A DNA stretch of 64,000 bases, taken from the NCBI RefSeq assembly GCF_000332415.1, contig NZ_AOHC02000041.1, positions 269,501-333,500 on the forward strand. The letters are read 5' to 3'. Both the position numbers and the translations under genes were made by a program. Positions 28,771-50,488 of this stretch are shown piece after piece. How positions within the stretch are numbered: the stretch's first letter is position 1; every line of letters begins with the position of its first letter. This DNA is from Leptospira weilii serovar Ranarum str. ICFT. GTDB taxonomy: Bacteria > Spirochaetota > Leptospiria > Leptospirales > Leptospiraceae. The notes under the pieces are model-generated. The model was not told the DNA's origin. It saw nothing but the letters and a program-made list of their open reading frames with translations, and did not search any database.

Positions 28771-29097
28771 AGGCTCTTATAATTTAATTATGTCGCATTA
28801 TGCACTTGAATTCGATCTCGTAAAGATCTTTTTCTTTGCCTTACAAACGCAGGTTGTGGGAGGATCCAAAAAGTACAAGAAAAATTCGCTCTGGAACCGG
28901 GATTTTGTGGGAACTCCAGCGAAAATTGAGATTCGTCCTGGAAAGGACGGAATTTTTCATGAGTGAAGTCGTTTTCCGTAAAAAAGTAGGAACTCCTGCA
29001 AAGATAAAACGAGTTTCAGAAAGACGTTGCAGTTCCTACAAATACGAATCCCGTCATTTGGTTCAAAAAACAAAAGTAGGAACTCACGCTAAAAGTT
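28771..29097. repeat. Cluster of GTRGGAACTC motifs in non-coding DNA
   Basis: Four copies lie within 180 bases: TTGTGGGAACTCC (28905-28917), GTAGGAACTCCTGC (28986-28999), the reverse form AGTTCCTACA (29031-29040) and GTAGGAACTC (29076-29085). A frame through them encodes repeated VGTPAKI, which is a by-product of the DNA repeat. No gene is supported. Confidence 0.6.
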
Positions 29098-29531
29098 TTA
29101 GAGGCAATCCAAAGTCGTAAGATTTACGGAACAAACGCTGGATCTTTTACTTTCGGAAAGTACAATTGCGGGAGCCGAACATGCGGTGTTTCGCTCCGGC
29201 GCTTGCTTTGACGGAATAGGTTCCCACGTCCGCAAGAATAAACGTTTTTGACGTTGTCGCTACGATACCATTCTCGTTCAAGATCGAAGTTCCGGTGCAA
29301 CCTGCTCCCGAGTAAACGCTTACATTTGCGGTTCCTTGGTTGTTTAAGGATGTGCTGTTCACCGAAACGGAAATTCGATTTTTATTTCCTTCCAAAAAAA
29401 TAACAACGAAGCGAGTAAGGCTTGCTCCTTGAGATTCTACGTATCGTTTGTGCCGATTCCGGTTGGATTGCATCCGAAAAAAAAATCGATAAGATGAGCG
29501 TAACGCAGCCAACGAAAATTTTCTTTTTCAT
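29098..29531 (-). pseudogene. Frameshifted lipoprotein gene, paralogue of 29901-30329
   Basis: Begins with a perfect GGAGG site and ATG (29531). A signal peptide and lipobox IFFGC can be read only after shifting frame in a nine-base A/T homopolymer near 29476-29484. An internal TAG follows. The body (NSTSLNNQGTANVSVYSGAGCTG) is in another frame, and the tail (VLSESK...CSVNLTTLDCL) in yet another, ending at TAA 29098. Each segment aligns with the intact paralogue 800 bases away (NASSLNNQGVANISVHSGSSCTG; TLSESK...CFVNTTSITCL). It is therefore a decayed copy of a small surface lipoprotein. Confidence 0.8.
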
Positions 29532-29768
29532 AAAATCCTCCAATTGTAATTGCAGTAAGGAAAAAATAAATTTACGCAGAAGCCAAATCGGCTTTGGAAT
29601 TTGTTTTAGTTTGACAATTGAATTTATGAATATGGTTTGCTGTGGGGAATATTTTTAAAAGATTGAGAAAATTGCTTCCTTCGACGTGTTTGGAATGACT
29701 ATATATTCGTACATTATAATATACTCAATAGTTTGTAAAGTAAAGAAGACCGGCGGATCAAAAAAATA

Positions 29769-29806
29769 CGCCAAAAAAGAAAAAACCGGATTCTCATCAT
29801 CCGGTT
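29769..29806 (-). terminator. Terminator, duplicated copy
   Basis: AACCGGAT/ATCCGGTT stem with a seven-base loop; on the minus strand it is followed by a T-rich run. It is the twin of the terminator at 30588-30624. Confidence 0.7.
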
Positions 29807-29872
29807 CTTTGGATTTTTTAATTCTTACTTCTTCTTGAAAAGATTTCGGATGCCGATCCAGATTTCAGGAAG
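29773..29872. repeat. 100-bp duplicate of the 3' end of the gene at 30643
   Basis: Nearly identical to 30591-30690, with only a couple of substitutions. It includes the terminator and the last ~16 codons (PEIWIGIRNLFKKK) of the small membrane-protein gene. The rest of that gene is absent here. Confidence 0.85.
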
Positions 29873-29900
29873 GAGTTTTACTCCTTCCCTTGAAGGATAT

Positions 29901-30329
29901 CTATAAACAGGTTATAGAAGTTGTGTTCACGAAACAAGATGCTGCAAATTTACTTTCACTGAGAGTAAATTCAGATGAACAATAGCTATCGGTCCCAGAA
30001 AAAACTCTCACTGAAAATGTGCCTTTGGTTACGTTTAAGGTTTTTACATTTAGCCCAGCCACGTTATTTGCACTCGTTACAATATTACCCGTACAGGAGG
30101 ATCCGCTGTGAACCGAAATATTTGCGACACCTTGATTGTTAAGCGAAGATGCGTTTACTTGGGCTGAAACGTAGTATGATGACGGTTGGGTGCTAACACG
30201 ACTAAGCGCAATCAGTAGCAAAAGATTTTTGAAGGATTCGTCCTCTGCTTCTTTTATTAAAGAACTACAGCCGTTCATCATGGTAAAGATTAATGTGAGT
30301 GTAAAACAGAATGATGTGATTTTTTTCAC
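29901..30329 (-). CDS. Small cysteine-containing surface lipoprotein
   Basis: 142 residues from a GTG start at 30329 that has an AGGAG site seven bases upstream; longer frames starting near 30374 lack a site. The signal peptide ends in MMNGC, a lipobox. The mature protein has a short helix (NLLLLIALS) and a beta-rich domain with four cysteines that resembles a small Ig- or pilus-like fold. I do not recognise the family. A broken paralogue lies just downstream (29098-29531). A GGAAGGAGT-ACTCCTTCC hairpin follows the stop. Confidence 0.72.
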   Translation of the reverse strand: MKKITSFCFTLTLIFTMMNGCSSLIKEAEDESFKNLLLLIALSRVSTQPSSYYVSAQVNASSLNNQGVANISVHSGSSCTGNIVTSANNVAGLNVKTLNVTKGTFSVRVFSGTDSYCSSEFTLSESKFAASCFVNTTSITCL

Positions 30330-30587
30330 TAAAAAACTCCTATGAGAAGGCATAAAAAAGAAGCGATTGTTCAAGTCAATGATTTTTGTTTTTAAAAGAG
30401 AGTAGTTAACGTTTGTGAAATAAAAGTTTGAGTATTTAGTTGTTTTATTTTACCTACTAACTTTTAATTCGTGTCTGTTTAATTTTATTAATAAGCGACG
30501 TTATTGGAAACAGGTCGAGACGAACCTTTTTGAATCATGAAAATCCGGCGATAGCGCGCAGCTCAAAATTACCGGTTGCAGTTGCGT

Positions 30588-30624
30588 AGTAAAAAAGAAA
30601 AAACCGGATTCTCATCATCCGGTT
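30588..30624 (-). terminator. Terminator of the small membrane-protein gene
   Basis: AACCGGAT/ATCCGGTT stem (30602-30624) with a downstream T run in the minus-strand sense, 20 bases past the stop of the gene at 30643. Confidence 0.75.
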
Positions 30625-30642
30625 CTTTGGATTTTTCAATTT

Positions 30643-30858
30643 TTACTTCTTCTTGAAAAGATTTCGGATGCCGATCCAGATTTCAGGAAGATAAGCGCCA
30701 GTTATGATCAGGGCCAGGCCGCCGATCGTCCATTTCGTAATCAGGACGTTTTCCGTAAAACGGGTCAATCCCACATTCAAGATGCTGATATACCAACCGA
30801 TCCCGATGAGAATGAGACCGATCGTGTGGGGAATGATGTAATTCAAAATCGTATTCAT
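30643..30858 (-). CDS. Small two-helix inner-membrane protein
   Basis: 71 residues with two hydrophobic segments (about 8-28 and 45-62) and a basic tail KKK. No known family is recognised; the size and topology resemble small YqhA- or DUF-type membrane proteins. Start ATG 30858 with AAAGGAATTAA upstream. The final ~16 codons and the terminator are duplicated at 29773-29872. Confidence 0.7.
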   Translation of the reverse strand: MNTILNYIIPHTIGLILIGIGWYISILNVGLTRFTENVLITKWTIGGLALIITGAYLPEIWIGIRNLFKKK

Positions 30859-30902
30859 TTTAATTCCTTTGAGTAAAGTTTACAATGGGAGATTTTGCAG
30901 AA

Positions 30903-30937
<35 letters not shown>

Positions 30938-30966
30938 AGAATTTGAAGTTTCGGAAAGTTTCAGCT

Positions 30967-32013
<1,047 letters not shown>

Positions 32014-32194
32014 AAGTCGATTTGAGATATCGCAGGATTGAATTAGTATTTTATAAAATTATAATTTTATAATTATTTTTTTCGTTTCTGCGTTCTGTTT
32101 TTTAAATCGATTTATTCCTGTATGGACGAAGAAGTTGTTCGATTTTGAAAGTCGAATAGGATCCGTAGGTTATTTTTTACGGAAAAAATCGAAT

Positions 32195-32617
32195 TTACCA
32201 TTCTCCCGTGTTGGGCATGGACATCCAAGGTTCTTCCGGTGGAAGTGCGTGCCCTTTTTGTAGGAGTTCGATCGAGATGAGATCGGGGGAGCGTAGGAAA
32301 GCCATTCTTCCGTCGCGGGGAGGGCGGTTGATCGTGATTCCTCTGGAAACGATTCTGGAACAAGTTTCGTAAATATTTTCCACTTCGAACGCCAAATGAC
32401 CGAAGTTCCTTCCGCTTGTATAAGTTTCTTTTTGTCCCCAGTTATAAGTTAATTCGATTTCAGGCGCGTCGGTTTCTCCGGTTGATAAAAACACCAAAGT
32501 ATATTTACCTTCAGGGTGTTCTTTTTTACGAACGACGACGAGTTCAAGAGTCATACAGAAAAAATCGAGAGCTTTTTCAAGATCTAAGACTCGTATCATG
32601 GTGTGAAGGTATTTCAT
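32195..32617 (-). CDS. gloA: Lactoylglutathione lyase/VOC family protein
   Basis: 140 residues, two beta-alpha-beta-beta-beta modules of the vicinal-oxygen-chelate fold. Candidate metal ligands are His5 (LHTMIRV), a Glu in EIELTYN, His in FGHLAFEV and Glu in ISIELLQ, which is the glyoxalase I pattern. It would detoxify methylglyoxal via the hemithioacetal. The ATG at 32617 starts the [10 protein letters not shown] strand. It is monocistronic, with flanking non-coding DNA on both sides. Confidence 0.82.
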   Translation of the reverse strand: MKYLHTMIRVLDLEKALDFFCMTLELVVVRKKEHPEGKYTLVFLSTGETDAPEIELTYNWGQKETYTSGRNFGHLAFEVENIYETCSRIVSRGITINRPPRDGRMAFLRSPDLISIELLQKGHALPPEEPWMSMPNTGEW

Positions 32618-33944
<1,327 letters not shown>

Positions 33945-33986
33945 ATGAGTATTGAAGATTCGTTCTTCAAAAAAATACTCATCTGA
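33945..33986 (+). CDS. Possible 13-codon leader peptide
   Basis: An ATG (33945) after GGTAGG reads MSIEDSFFKKILI and stops ten bases before the next gene's start. ATGAGTATT/AATACTCAT arms (33945-33953 and 33974-33982) put the whole small frame in a stem-loop. It may be a translated leader that couples to or controls the secreted protein downstream, or simply an mRNA hairpin. Confidence 0.3.
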   Translation: MSIEDSFFKKILI

Positions 33987-33996
33987 GGTTTCAATC

Positions 33997-34332
33997 ATGA
34001 AAATAAGCAGACTGATTTCTGTAATTTCCCTTCTCGGCTTTTTCGCTACGAGCGCAGCATTTGCCGTATCGGAAGAAGTTGAGGATCAACTTTTGGAAAA
34101 AGCGATCGTTGAGAGTGCGGTTACTAAGGAACAGAAAACGGCCGTTGGAAATTATTTGAAAGCGATTGCGCAACAAAAAGCGACTAGATCGGAAGAACTG
34201 CGCGAACTTGCAAGAAGGTCCACAGGCGGAAAATTTGTAACGAGCAATGTTCAATCTCAAAAATATCTGAGACAAGCGCAAGCGCTCGAAAAAGAAGCTC
34301 AAAGATATCAGTCCGTTCTTGGAAATCTTTAA
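33997..34332 (+). CDS. Small secreted helical protein
   Basis: 111 residues. The signal peptide (residues 1-23, cleaved after SAAFA) is followed by about 88 residues of charged alpha-helix, with a likely coiled-coil. No family is recognised. ATG 33997 has GAGG seven bases upstream; the longer frame from 33952 is rejected for that reason. Probably periplasmic. A terminator-like hairpin lies near 34355, and a strong one is at 34455-34486. Confidence 0.75.
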   Translation: MKISRLISVISLLGFFATSAAFAVSEEVEDQLLEKAIVESAVTKEQKTAVGNYLKAIAQQKATRSEELRELARRSTGGKFVTSNVQSQKYLRQAQALEKEAQRYQSVLGNL

Positions 34333-34394
34333 TTCATTTTCTTTTCATATAAGAACCCGTTCCGAAAGAAGCGGGACGTTTTAGTTACCCAGCA

Positions 34395-34426
<32 letters not shown>

Positions 34427-34454
34427 TTTGGGACGCGCTGAAAATTAAGAATAA

Positions 34455-34486
34455 AAAAGAGATGCTTTAAGGCGTCTCTTTTTTTT
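34455..34486 (+). terminator. Strong bidirectional-looking terminator
   Basis: AAAAAAGAGATGC-TTTAAG-GCGTCTCTTTTTTTT: a GC-containing stem flanked by A and T runs, suited to stop transcripts from both sides. It follows the secreted-protein gene and precedes a small minus-strand gene. Confidence 0.75.
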
Positions 34487-34493
34487 ACCGATT

Positions 34494-34640
34494 TGTTTGA
34501 GAGGGGCGGCTCCTGCCGGGATCAATCCGAAATCACAGTTCGGCGAAACGGCAGGACCGCGCCCTCAGCTCCGGTCAAGAAATTGAGTTCCATTGACTCA
34601 ATATGCTATTTTTATAATACCAATTTCTTGACCCCGCCTC
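34494..34640. repeat. Repeat related to the MITE-like family
   Basis: GGTCAAGAAATTG (34577-34589) pairs with CAATTTCTTGACC (about 34620-34632). The surrounding GGACCGCGC and GTTTCCGCG blocks parallel copy A (GGACCGCGCTTTCCGCTCC... AATCAACAAATTG). The terminal TTAACGTGAG repeats are missing. The frame through it is not a gene. Confidence 0.5.
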
Positions 34641-34714
34641 GGTCGTTTCCGCGTTGTAAACACGTATCTTTTGAGTTTCCAAAAAACAAAGTCGGTATAT
34701 AAAATCAGAAAAAA

Positions 34715-34933
34715 CTAATTTTCTTCTATTTCATTCCGAGTTCCCTCAGGTAGTCGATTCCAAATAACATGATAATAGAGTTCTTTTACTTCCTCATAAT
34801 TTTCATTAACAAACTTTTCAACGAGTTCTATATTTCGATAGTACAACGGCTGATGCATCCAATCATGAACGTTTTCTAAAAATTTAAAAATACGTTTTAG
34901 ATCGTCTAAGGGAATTTCGATTTTTTTCACCAT
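34715..34933 (-). CDS. Small hypothetical protein
   Basis: 72 residues, soluble and acidic at its C-terminus. The ATG at 34933 has an excellent GGAGGAGG ribosome-binding site, the main reason to accept it. No motif or family is recognised. It stands alone between repeats and the broken cytochrome-like gene. Confidence 0.55.
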   Translation of the reverse strand: MVKKIEIPLDDLKRIFKFLENVHDWMHQPLYYRNIELVEKFVNENYEEVKELYYHVIWNRLPEGTRNEIEEN

Positions 34934-35222
34934 TTTCCTCCTCCAGTTGCGTAAATAGTTTCTATCTCTTCTTCCGCCCTCATTTCAGGTTCTTCTTTTT
35001 TTGAATTTGCTTATACATTCTCAATCGCAAGGAGAGCCTTCTCGTCGATGCTTAAATATACGAAAGAATTTGGACGTTATCAGGTTCTTCTAAGATTGAC
35101 AGAATTCTTTGCAATTAGAATCTTAAATAACCTTCATAATGAATACGTAAAATAAGAATTAAAATCTTTTAGAATTTAAAGGTTATATTCGTTTCAAAAA
35201 ATTCTCTACACAGGAGAACCAA

Positions 35223-35597
35223 ATGAAAAAAACGATCTACATTTTCACAATCTATTCCATTATATTAACCGCAACTCTTTCAGCCCAATCGGTGCGCAAA
35301 ATCGAAACAACGTTCATAATTTTATGGAAGACTATGCAAAACCCGCTGTCAAGCCGCCAAAAAGGGAAAACCGGAATACATCGAAAAGATTCTAATCGAA
35401 CTTCCGAACTTTGCGCTCGACGAACAAAAAGCGAAATGGAACGAAATTTCCCAGGAAGCGTTGAAGTCGAAAGACTATGAGCAATCCTGTAAGTCTTGTC
35501 ATAAGGAATTCAAGAAGGAATACAAAAAACCTACCGCAAACGGCCGATTCAGGTTTCTCCGGAACTGATTTCTTATTTGAAGGATCTTAAGAAATAA
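35223..35597 (+). pseudogene. Broken cytochrome c-like periplasmic protein gene
   Basis: Starts with ATG and a signal peptide (MKKTIYIFTIYSII... SAQ). Thereafter coherent protein is found in different frames: FMEDYAKPAVK, then KPEYIEKILIELPNFALDEQ... with a heme-binding CKSCH, then a tail YRKRPIQVSPELISYLKDLKK ending at TAA 35597. At least three indels are needed to join them. The CxxCH near the C-terminus suggests a cytochrome c or c'-type protein. As written it encodes only an aberrant 85-residue peptide. Confidence 0.75.
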
Positions 35598-35684
35598 CGA
35601 TCAAACCTTTCGGCCGCGGACGGATCTTATCCGGGTTTGATCACGTTAGCCGCCATTCGACAAACTCGCGGAGATCAGACCTGC

Positions 35685-37898
35685 TTAACTTCCTGTTTTG
35701 GAAATCTCCTGATACGGAGAAGCAATCGCTTCTTCGGCATCCTTCTCCCCTTTTCCGTTCAAATCCAGAATCAACAGAGTGATATCGTCTTCGAATTGAT
35801 CCTCTCTCCCGGACCAAGTTCTTACGGTATCGAACACGATTTGATTTAAGATTCGACCTTGAATTTTGGAATTGGATTTTAAAAGATCGTAAAACTTTTG
35901 ATAACCGAACATCTGACCGAACTTATTGCGAGCTTCGGTGACGCCGTCCGTAAATAAAACGATTCGATCGTTCCGTTTGATCGGAATCATCAGTTCTCCG
36001 TTTTTAAGATTTCCGTCCAGTCCCATGATCCAACCGGGTAAAAATATTTCCCTGAATTCACCGGATTGATTGAGAATCGCAATCGGAGGATGACCCGCAT
36101 TCGAATACGTTATGATATCTTTGTTTAAATCGACGATCAAATAGGCGGCGGTAATAAAATGTTTTCCGTATTTTCCCATCAAAGCGCGGTTAACGTTCTT
36201 TAATAAGTCCGCCGGTTCGGCCATTTTCCTCACTTCGATCGAAAAGGCCAACTTAACCATTGAAGCAATAATCGCGGCGGGAATTCCGTGACCCGAAACA
36301 TCGCTGATAAAAACCCCGAGTCTTCCGTCTCCGTAATCGTGGAAGTCGTAGAAGTCTCCACCCACGAAACTGGCGCATTCCGTCCTCACAGAAAGTTCGA
36401 TCCCTTCTATTTTCGGAAGTTTATCGGGAAGAATCGATTTCTGAAGTTCTCTGGCGATCCTGAGTTCCTGTTCGATCTCGGAAAGTTTGATCTGATTTTC
36501 GTACGCGGCAACGTTCGTTTGTAGGCTTTCCGCTTGTAAGGATTTAAATCGATCCGCCAGCGCAAAAGAAAGAAGTGTCATTTCAAACAAAGAACCGATC
36601 AAAGATCCCCAATCGGTGAACAAATTACTCGGCAAAACGGAAAAATTTTTCAAAACGGTAACGAGAATAAAAACGATTAAAACCGACCAAGCCAAAAGAA
36701 AAAATCGGGCCGGTCTATATCCTCGCCGATAACGATCGATTCCCGCGTAGATGATTATCACCGAAGCAAAAATCGGAAGTAAAGTTAAAGCCTGCATATT
36801 CCAAAAATAGAATATATCGAAAATGGAAAGTATACATCCGACCGAACCTGGAATCGTAAAAAGAATCAAAATTCGATCGATAACCTTCGTATTCCGATAT
36901 GTGTGTAAAAACGACCTCGTAAATTGAATCGAAAAAACGATTGCAAGGTATGCGAACGGAACCAAAAAGTCGTTCCAAATTTTTAAAACGCCCGGAAAGA
37001 GATACTGATTGCCGACGCCCGTGACGGACAACTGCCACAACGTAAAAAACAAAAGATATAAAACGTAAAAAAGATAACCCGCTTCCCTTACCGTAAACAA
37101 CACAAAACCGTTGTAAACAAGCATCACCAAAATCGCGCCGAAAAATAAACCGAACAAAATATTTTGAATCTGAACGTTTACGATGAACTCGTACACGCTC
37201 CAGGTCTTAAAATTCAAAATCAAAGATCTACGAGACGATACGCGAATTAGATATTCGTCCGTGATCGAATTTTGGGAAACGAGACGATAGACGGGATGAA
37301 AATAACGTATATTCTGTTCTTTTGGGATCTCTTCGTAACGAATCGGAAAGCCGGAAATTTTTTTATAAACTACAAATTCTTCCGCCGCCGGATTGGCTAA
37401 TTCCAAAAACCAAGGATGAAAACCCAATTCGCGGTTTTTATAACGCGTCTTGAATCGAATCCAAAAGGAAGAACGCGTAAATCCTTTGGAAAGAGTTTCC
37501 TTTTGGAAATTTTTCCAATCGGGATTAAAGTTTAAATTTGAAAAGTCCTCGATTCGAATTACATTTTTAGAATCTTCTAATATTTGAAGATTCTTTCCGA
37601 GATATTCTCCTCGCATTTCACTCGAAAGAAAGAATACGAATTCTTCGGTTAAAAAGTTCGTTTTTGTCTGGGAGATAACGTCCTTAGGAACCGCAAAAAG
37701 AATTCCGATGAAGATCAAGATGAGAAAAGAAAAAACATCGGTAAACCGTCTCGACAAAAATTCCGTTATACCTTGCCCGACGCAACGGGTATGAAAAGAA
37801 TCCCGGCCGATCATCTGCAATACGTTTTGTAGATAGCGTCGCATGGGATTCAAAAAGTAAAGCCGTCCGAGCTCCTGAATATGCAAAAAGCGTAACAT
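35685..37898 (-). CDS. 7TM-DISM SpoIIE-family phosphatase
   Basis: 737 residues. After a cleavable or anchoring hydrophobic stretch (about 58-78) comes a 7TMR-DISMED2 sensor (about 85-235) with SFWIRFK and the typical SSRRS motif. Seven transmembrane helices (240-445), a coiled coil and an intact SpoIIE domain (485-715; GGDFYDF, SDVSGHG, FTDGVTEAR, EDDITLLILDL) follow. This is the textbook order for the family and the best conserved of the three in this window. It lies 52 bases after the EVE gene and may be read with it. ATG 37898; an ATG 18 codons later is possible. Confidence 0.87.
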   Translation of the reverse strand: MLRFLHIQELGRLYFLNPMRRYLQNVLQMIGRDSFHTRCVGQGITEFLSRRFTDVFSFLILIFIGILFAVPKDVISQTKTNFLTEEFVFFLSSEMRGEYLGKNLQILEDSKNVIRIEDFSNLNFNPDWKNFQKETLSKGFTRSSFWIRFKTRYKNRELGFHPWFLELANPAAEEFVVYKKISGFPIRYEEIPKEQNIRYFHPVYRLVSQNSITDEYLIRVSSRRSLILNFKTWSVYEFIVNVQIQNILFGLFFGAILVMLVYNGFVLFTVREAGYLFYVLYLLFFTLWQLSVTGVGNQYLFPGVLKIWNDFLVPFAYLAIVFSIQFTRSFLHTYRNTKVIDRILILFTIPGSVGCILSIFDIFYFWNMQALTLLPIFASVIIIYAGIDRYRRGYRPARFFLLAWSVLIVFILVTVLKNFSVLPSNLFTDWGSLIGSLFEMTLLSFALADRFKSLQAESLQTNVAAYENQIKLSEIEQELRIARELQKSILPDKLPKIEGIELSVRTECASFVGGDFYDFHDYGDGRLGVFISDVSGHGIPAAIIASMVKLAFSIEVRKMAEPADLLKNVNRALMGKYGKHFITAAYLIVDLNKDIITYSNAGHPPIAILNQSGEFREIFLPGWIMGLDGNLKNGELMIPIKRNDRIVLFTDGVTEARNKFGQMFGYQKFYDLLKSNSKIQGRILNQIVFDTVRTWSGREDQFEDDITLLILDLNGKGEKDAEEAIASPYQEISKTGS

Positions 37899-37950
37899 TG
37901 AGTTTCCGACTTTGAGTTTTTTCGAAATCGAAAATTTGAGTTTTGGGGAG

Positions 37951-38417
37951 TCAAAGTTTCACACCCGCAAGTCCCAGAATGAACTGAAACTCCGCAGGGG
38001 AAACAGGTTGGATGGAAAGGCGCGATCCTTTCTGTAGAAGCACCATATTCTTCAATTGTTTGTGTTTTTTCATTTCTTCCGTCGTAACGGGCTCGGGAAA
38101 TTTCTTTTTGAATTTAATATCCACCATATACCACGTCGGGTTTTCGGTTTTACTCTTAGGATCGAAATACTTACTCTTAGGATCGAAAGCGAAATGATCC
38201 GAATAACCGGGTTTTACAACTTCCGCAATTCCCACAATGGAAAGGGGATTGGCCCTGCTATGATAAAAGAGAACCAAATCTTCTTTTTGAATACTATCAC
38301 GCAAGAAATTTCGGGCCTGATAATTCCTGACACCTTCCCAAGGTGCAATCCGAGAAGGAGCGTTGTAAAGGTCGTCGATCGAAAAGACGTCGGGTTCCGT
38401 CTTAAACAGCCAATGTT

Positions 38418-38421
<4 letters not shown>
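37951..38421 (-). CDS. EVE-domain protein
   Basis: 156 residues. KHWLFKTEP, the [17 protein letters not shown] loop and [10 protein letters not shown] are signatures of the EVE/PUA-like fold that recognises modified bases in DNA or RNA. It overlaps the ftsH stop by ATGA, so it is translationally coupled to ftsH. An internal 21-bp tandem repeat gives FDPKSKY then FDPKSKT. Its role is unknown; fold members often associate with modification-dependent restriction. Confidence 0.82.
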
Positions 38422-40376
<1,955 letters not shown>

Positions 40377-40541
40377 GGAGTTCTCCCGTTAACTTAGACG
40401 CCTGTGAGATACACAAAACAGGCAAGAGGTTCCTTCTCTGATAGGATTTCACGTTTCTTCAAAAAGGCAAGGAAGAATTAGCCGAAACCTTCTAAAAGGA
40501 ATTCGGAAGGAAACGAAAAATCCTGCGGATTTTTTTTTAAG

Positions 40542-41128
<587 letters not shown>

Positions 41129-41152
41129 ATTAGATCTGACGGATGTTTCGTA

Positions 41153-41785
<633 letters not shown>

Positions 41786-41791
41786 ATTTTT

Positions 41792-43503
<1,712 letters not shown>

Positions 43504-43519
43504 TCAATGTTAGTAATTC

Positions 43520-44495
<976 letters not shown>

Positions 44496-44617
44496 AAAAA
44501 AGTCCCCTGATCGAGTTTGATGCCGCGCTCCTGAATTTTAATATAGGAGTATTTTGAATACATTCAAATTTCATGTTTTTTTAATGTTTTAGCGAAAGAG
44601 GATGTCCGTGTCGTTTT

Positions 44618-45562
<945 letters not shown>

Positions 45563-45710
45563 GGAGCCTCAAAAATAAAAATCCCGCGCATTCTGTAAAC
45601 CGGAAATATAAAAAGTAGGCGCCCAATCAAAGAATCTTTAAGAAATTTCCTTAAATTCAAAAAGTTGCATCCTGATTGACAATCCGATAGAAAAAAAGAT
45701 TCTTTCAAGG

Positions 45711-47108
<1,398 letters not shown>

Positions 47109-47176
47109 ATCCTTTGGTTGACATGGAAACGTTCCGAGAACCAATATTTGAAAGTAAAGGTATCCAAAGAATCGTT

Positions 47177-47455
47177 ATGAAATTGAATTCGTACACTATG
47201 TTTCTTAAATTGATTTTTCCTTTTTTGTGGATCGCGGTTTTTTCTTCAAACTTGCGAGCTCAAGAAGAGAATCAAATCGTAAAGGAAAAAATGATCTGCC
47301 AAAAGATCGAACTCATCGTTAACGGACAGAGATACGACGACGGTCATAAATGTGTGTCCGCCGAGGCGATTTGTTATATGGTCGAGGGCCTTTCCTTGAG
47401 TTGTTTTGCCAATCCGAATCTCGTCGATCCGGCTTTGTATAAACCAAATCGGTAA
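47177..47455 (+). CDS. Small secreted cysteine-containing protein
   Basis: 92 residues. The signal peptide (about 1-30, ending NLRAQ) precedes a mature part with four cysteines (MICQ, HKCV, AICY, LSCF), likely two disulfides. No family is recognised. ATG 47177 is chosen; the frame could start upstream at 47114 but that adds a non-signal segment. It is 28 bases before the HisI-like gene. Confidence 0.6.
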   Translation: MKLNSYTMFLKLIFPFLWIAVFSSNLRAQEENQIVKEKMICQKIELIVNGQRYDDGHKCVSAEAICYMVEGLSLSCFANPNLVDPALYKPNR

Positions 47456-47482
47456 AATCTCCGTTCAAAGTTTCAGATCCGT

Positions 47483-48046
<564 letters not shown>

Positions 48047-48093
48047 AATCGTATTCTGCCTTTTGAAACCTGTCGAAGGAAATAGATGAATTT

Positions 48094-49110
<1,017 letters not shown>

Positions 49111-49159
49111 GCCGAAAAAAAAATTATTGCCGCGCCCTTCGCATTAGGTTTTTTAATAA

Positions 49160-49211
49160 ATAATAAGTAAATATATGTTAATGGTTCCGACAACATATAT
49201 TTACTTATTAT
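49160..49211. repeat. 20-bp perfect inverted repeat with 12-base loop
   Basis: Arms 49160-49179 and 49192-49211 are exact reverse complements, AT-rich, around the loop AATGGTTCCGAC. It stands right after mltG at the left edge of the AT-rich two-gene islet. It lacks a T run, so it is not a simple terminator; a cruciform or integration boundary is possible. Confidence 0.8.
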
Positions 49212-49308
49212 AAATATAGCAAAAATCTGTTTTTCACTATTGACAAAAAAGCAACATTTGTTACTTTTTATCCAAATCGAGCCTGGGAAAAAGGCAAGGA
49301 TACTAAAT

Positions 49309-49515
49309 ATGGCTCTTATCAATTATGGGCATATCTTTGAAGCAATAACTCAAGAATCTTTACCAAATTCAGTTTTAACTTCTTGGAAAGTAATAGTAAA
49401 AAAGAAAAATATTACAAAGACCATTGTCAAAGAAAGTGGGAGTAACCTTACGCCGATGAGAGGTAATGTCTTTCAAATTGAAAAATTGAACACTGACATA
49501 GATAAATTTTTGTAA
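49309..49515 (+). CDS. Small islet protein of unknown function
   Basis: 68 residues, rich in Lys, Asn and Ile with strong A/T codon use unlike its neighbours. ATG 49309 has AAGGA seven bases upstream. No motif is recognised. The next gene starts 11 bases after the stop, so the pair is probably a two-gene unit. Confidence 0.55.
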   Translation: MALINYGHIFEAITQESLPNSVLTSWKVIVKKKNITKTIVKESGSNLTPMRGNVFQIEKLNTDIDKFL

Positions 49516-49526
49516 TTTCGATTATT

Positions 49527-50198
<672 letters not shown>

Positions 50199-50488
50199 TC
50201 TAGTTTTTATTTTTTTGACACAATTTGCGAGGTCGGGCTCTCCGCTTTGGTCAAGTTATTGGGTTTGAACGGTATTTCAGAATTTAAAGTTGGGTGCAAT
50301 CACTTGAACCCGCATCGATCCCTCGCGGTTGTAAAACGGAAATCGAATCGAAACCTCAGGGAAACTTTTTGAAAAAGGAAAATTCTTCTGTACAGAAAAT
50401 GAAACATCGCGCCTTAATTCTAAATGGAAGAGAATTCAAATCCACTTTTTAGAAACTCTATGAACTTTTGTTTGGCAGGTAGATAAAC

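Noticed and set aside
28900..29090. CRISPR-like array
   Set aside because: Repeat units are short, in both orientations and unevenly spaced; no spacers or cas genes.
28836..29120. 94-codon frame with repeated VGTPAKI
   Set aside because: It only reflects GTAGGAACTCC repeats and lacks other coding character.
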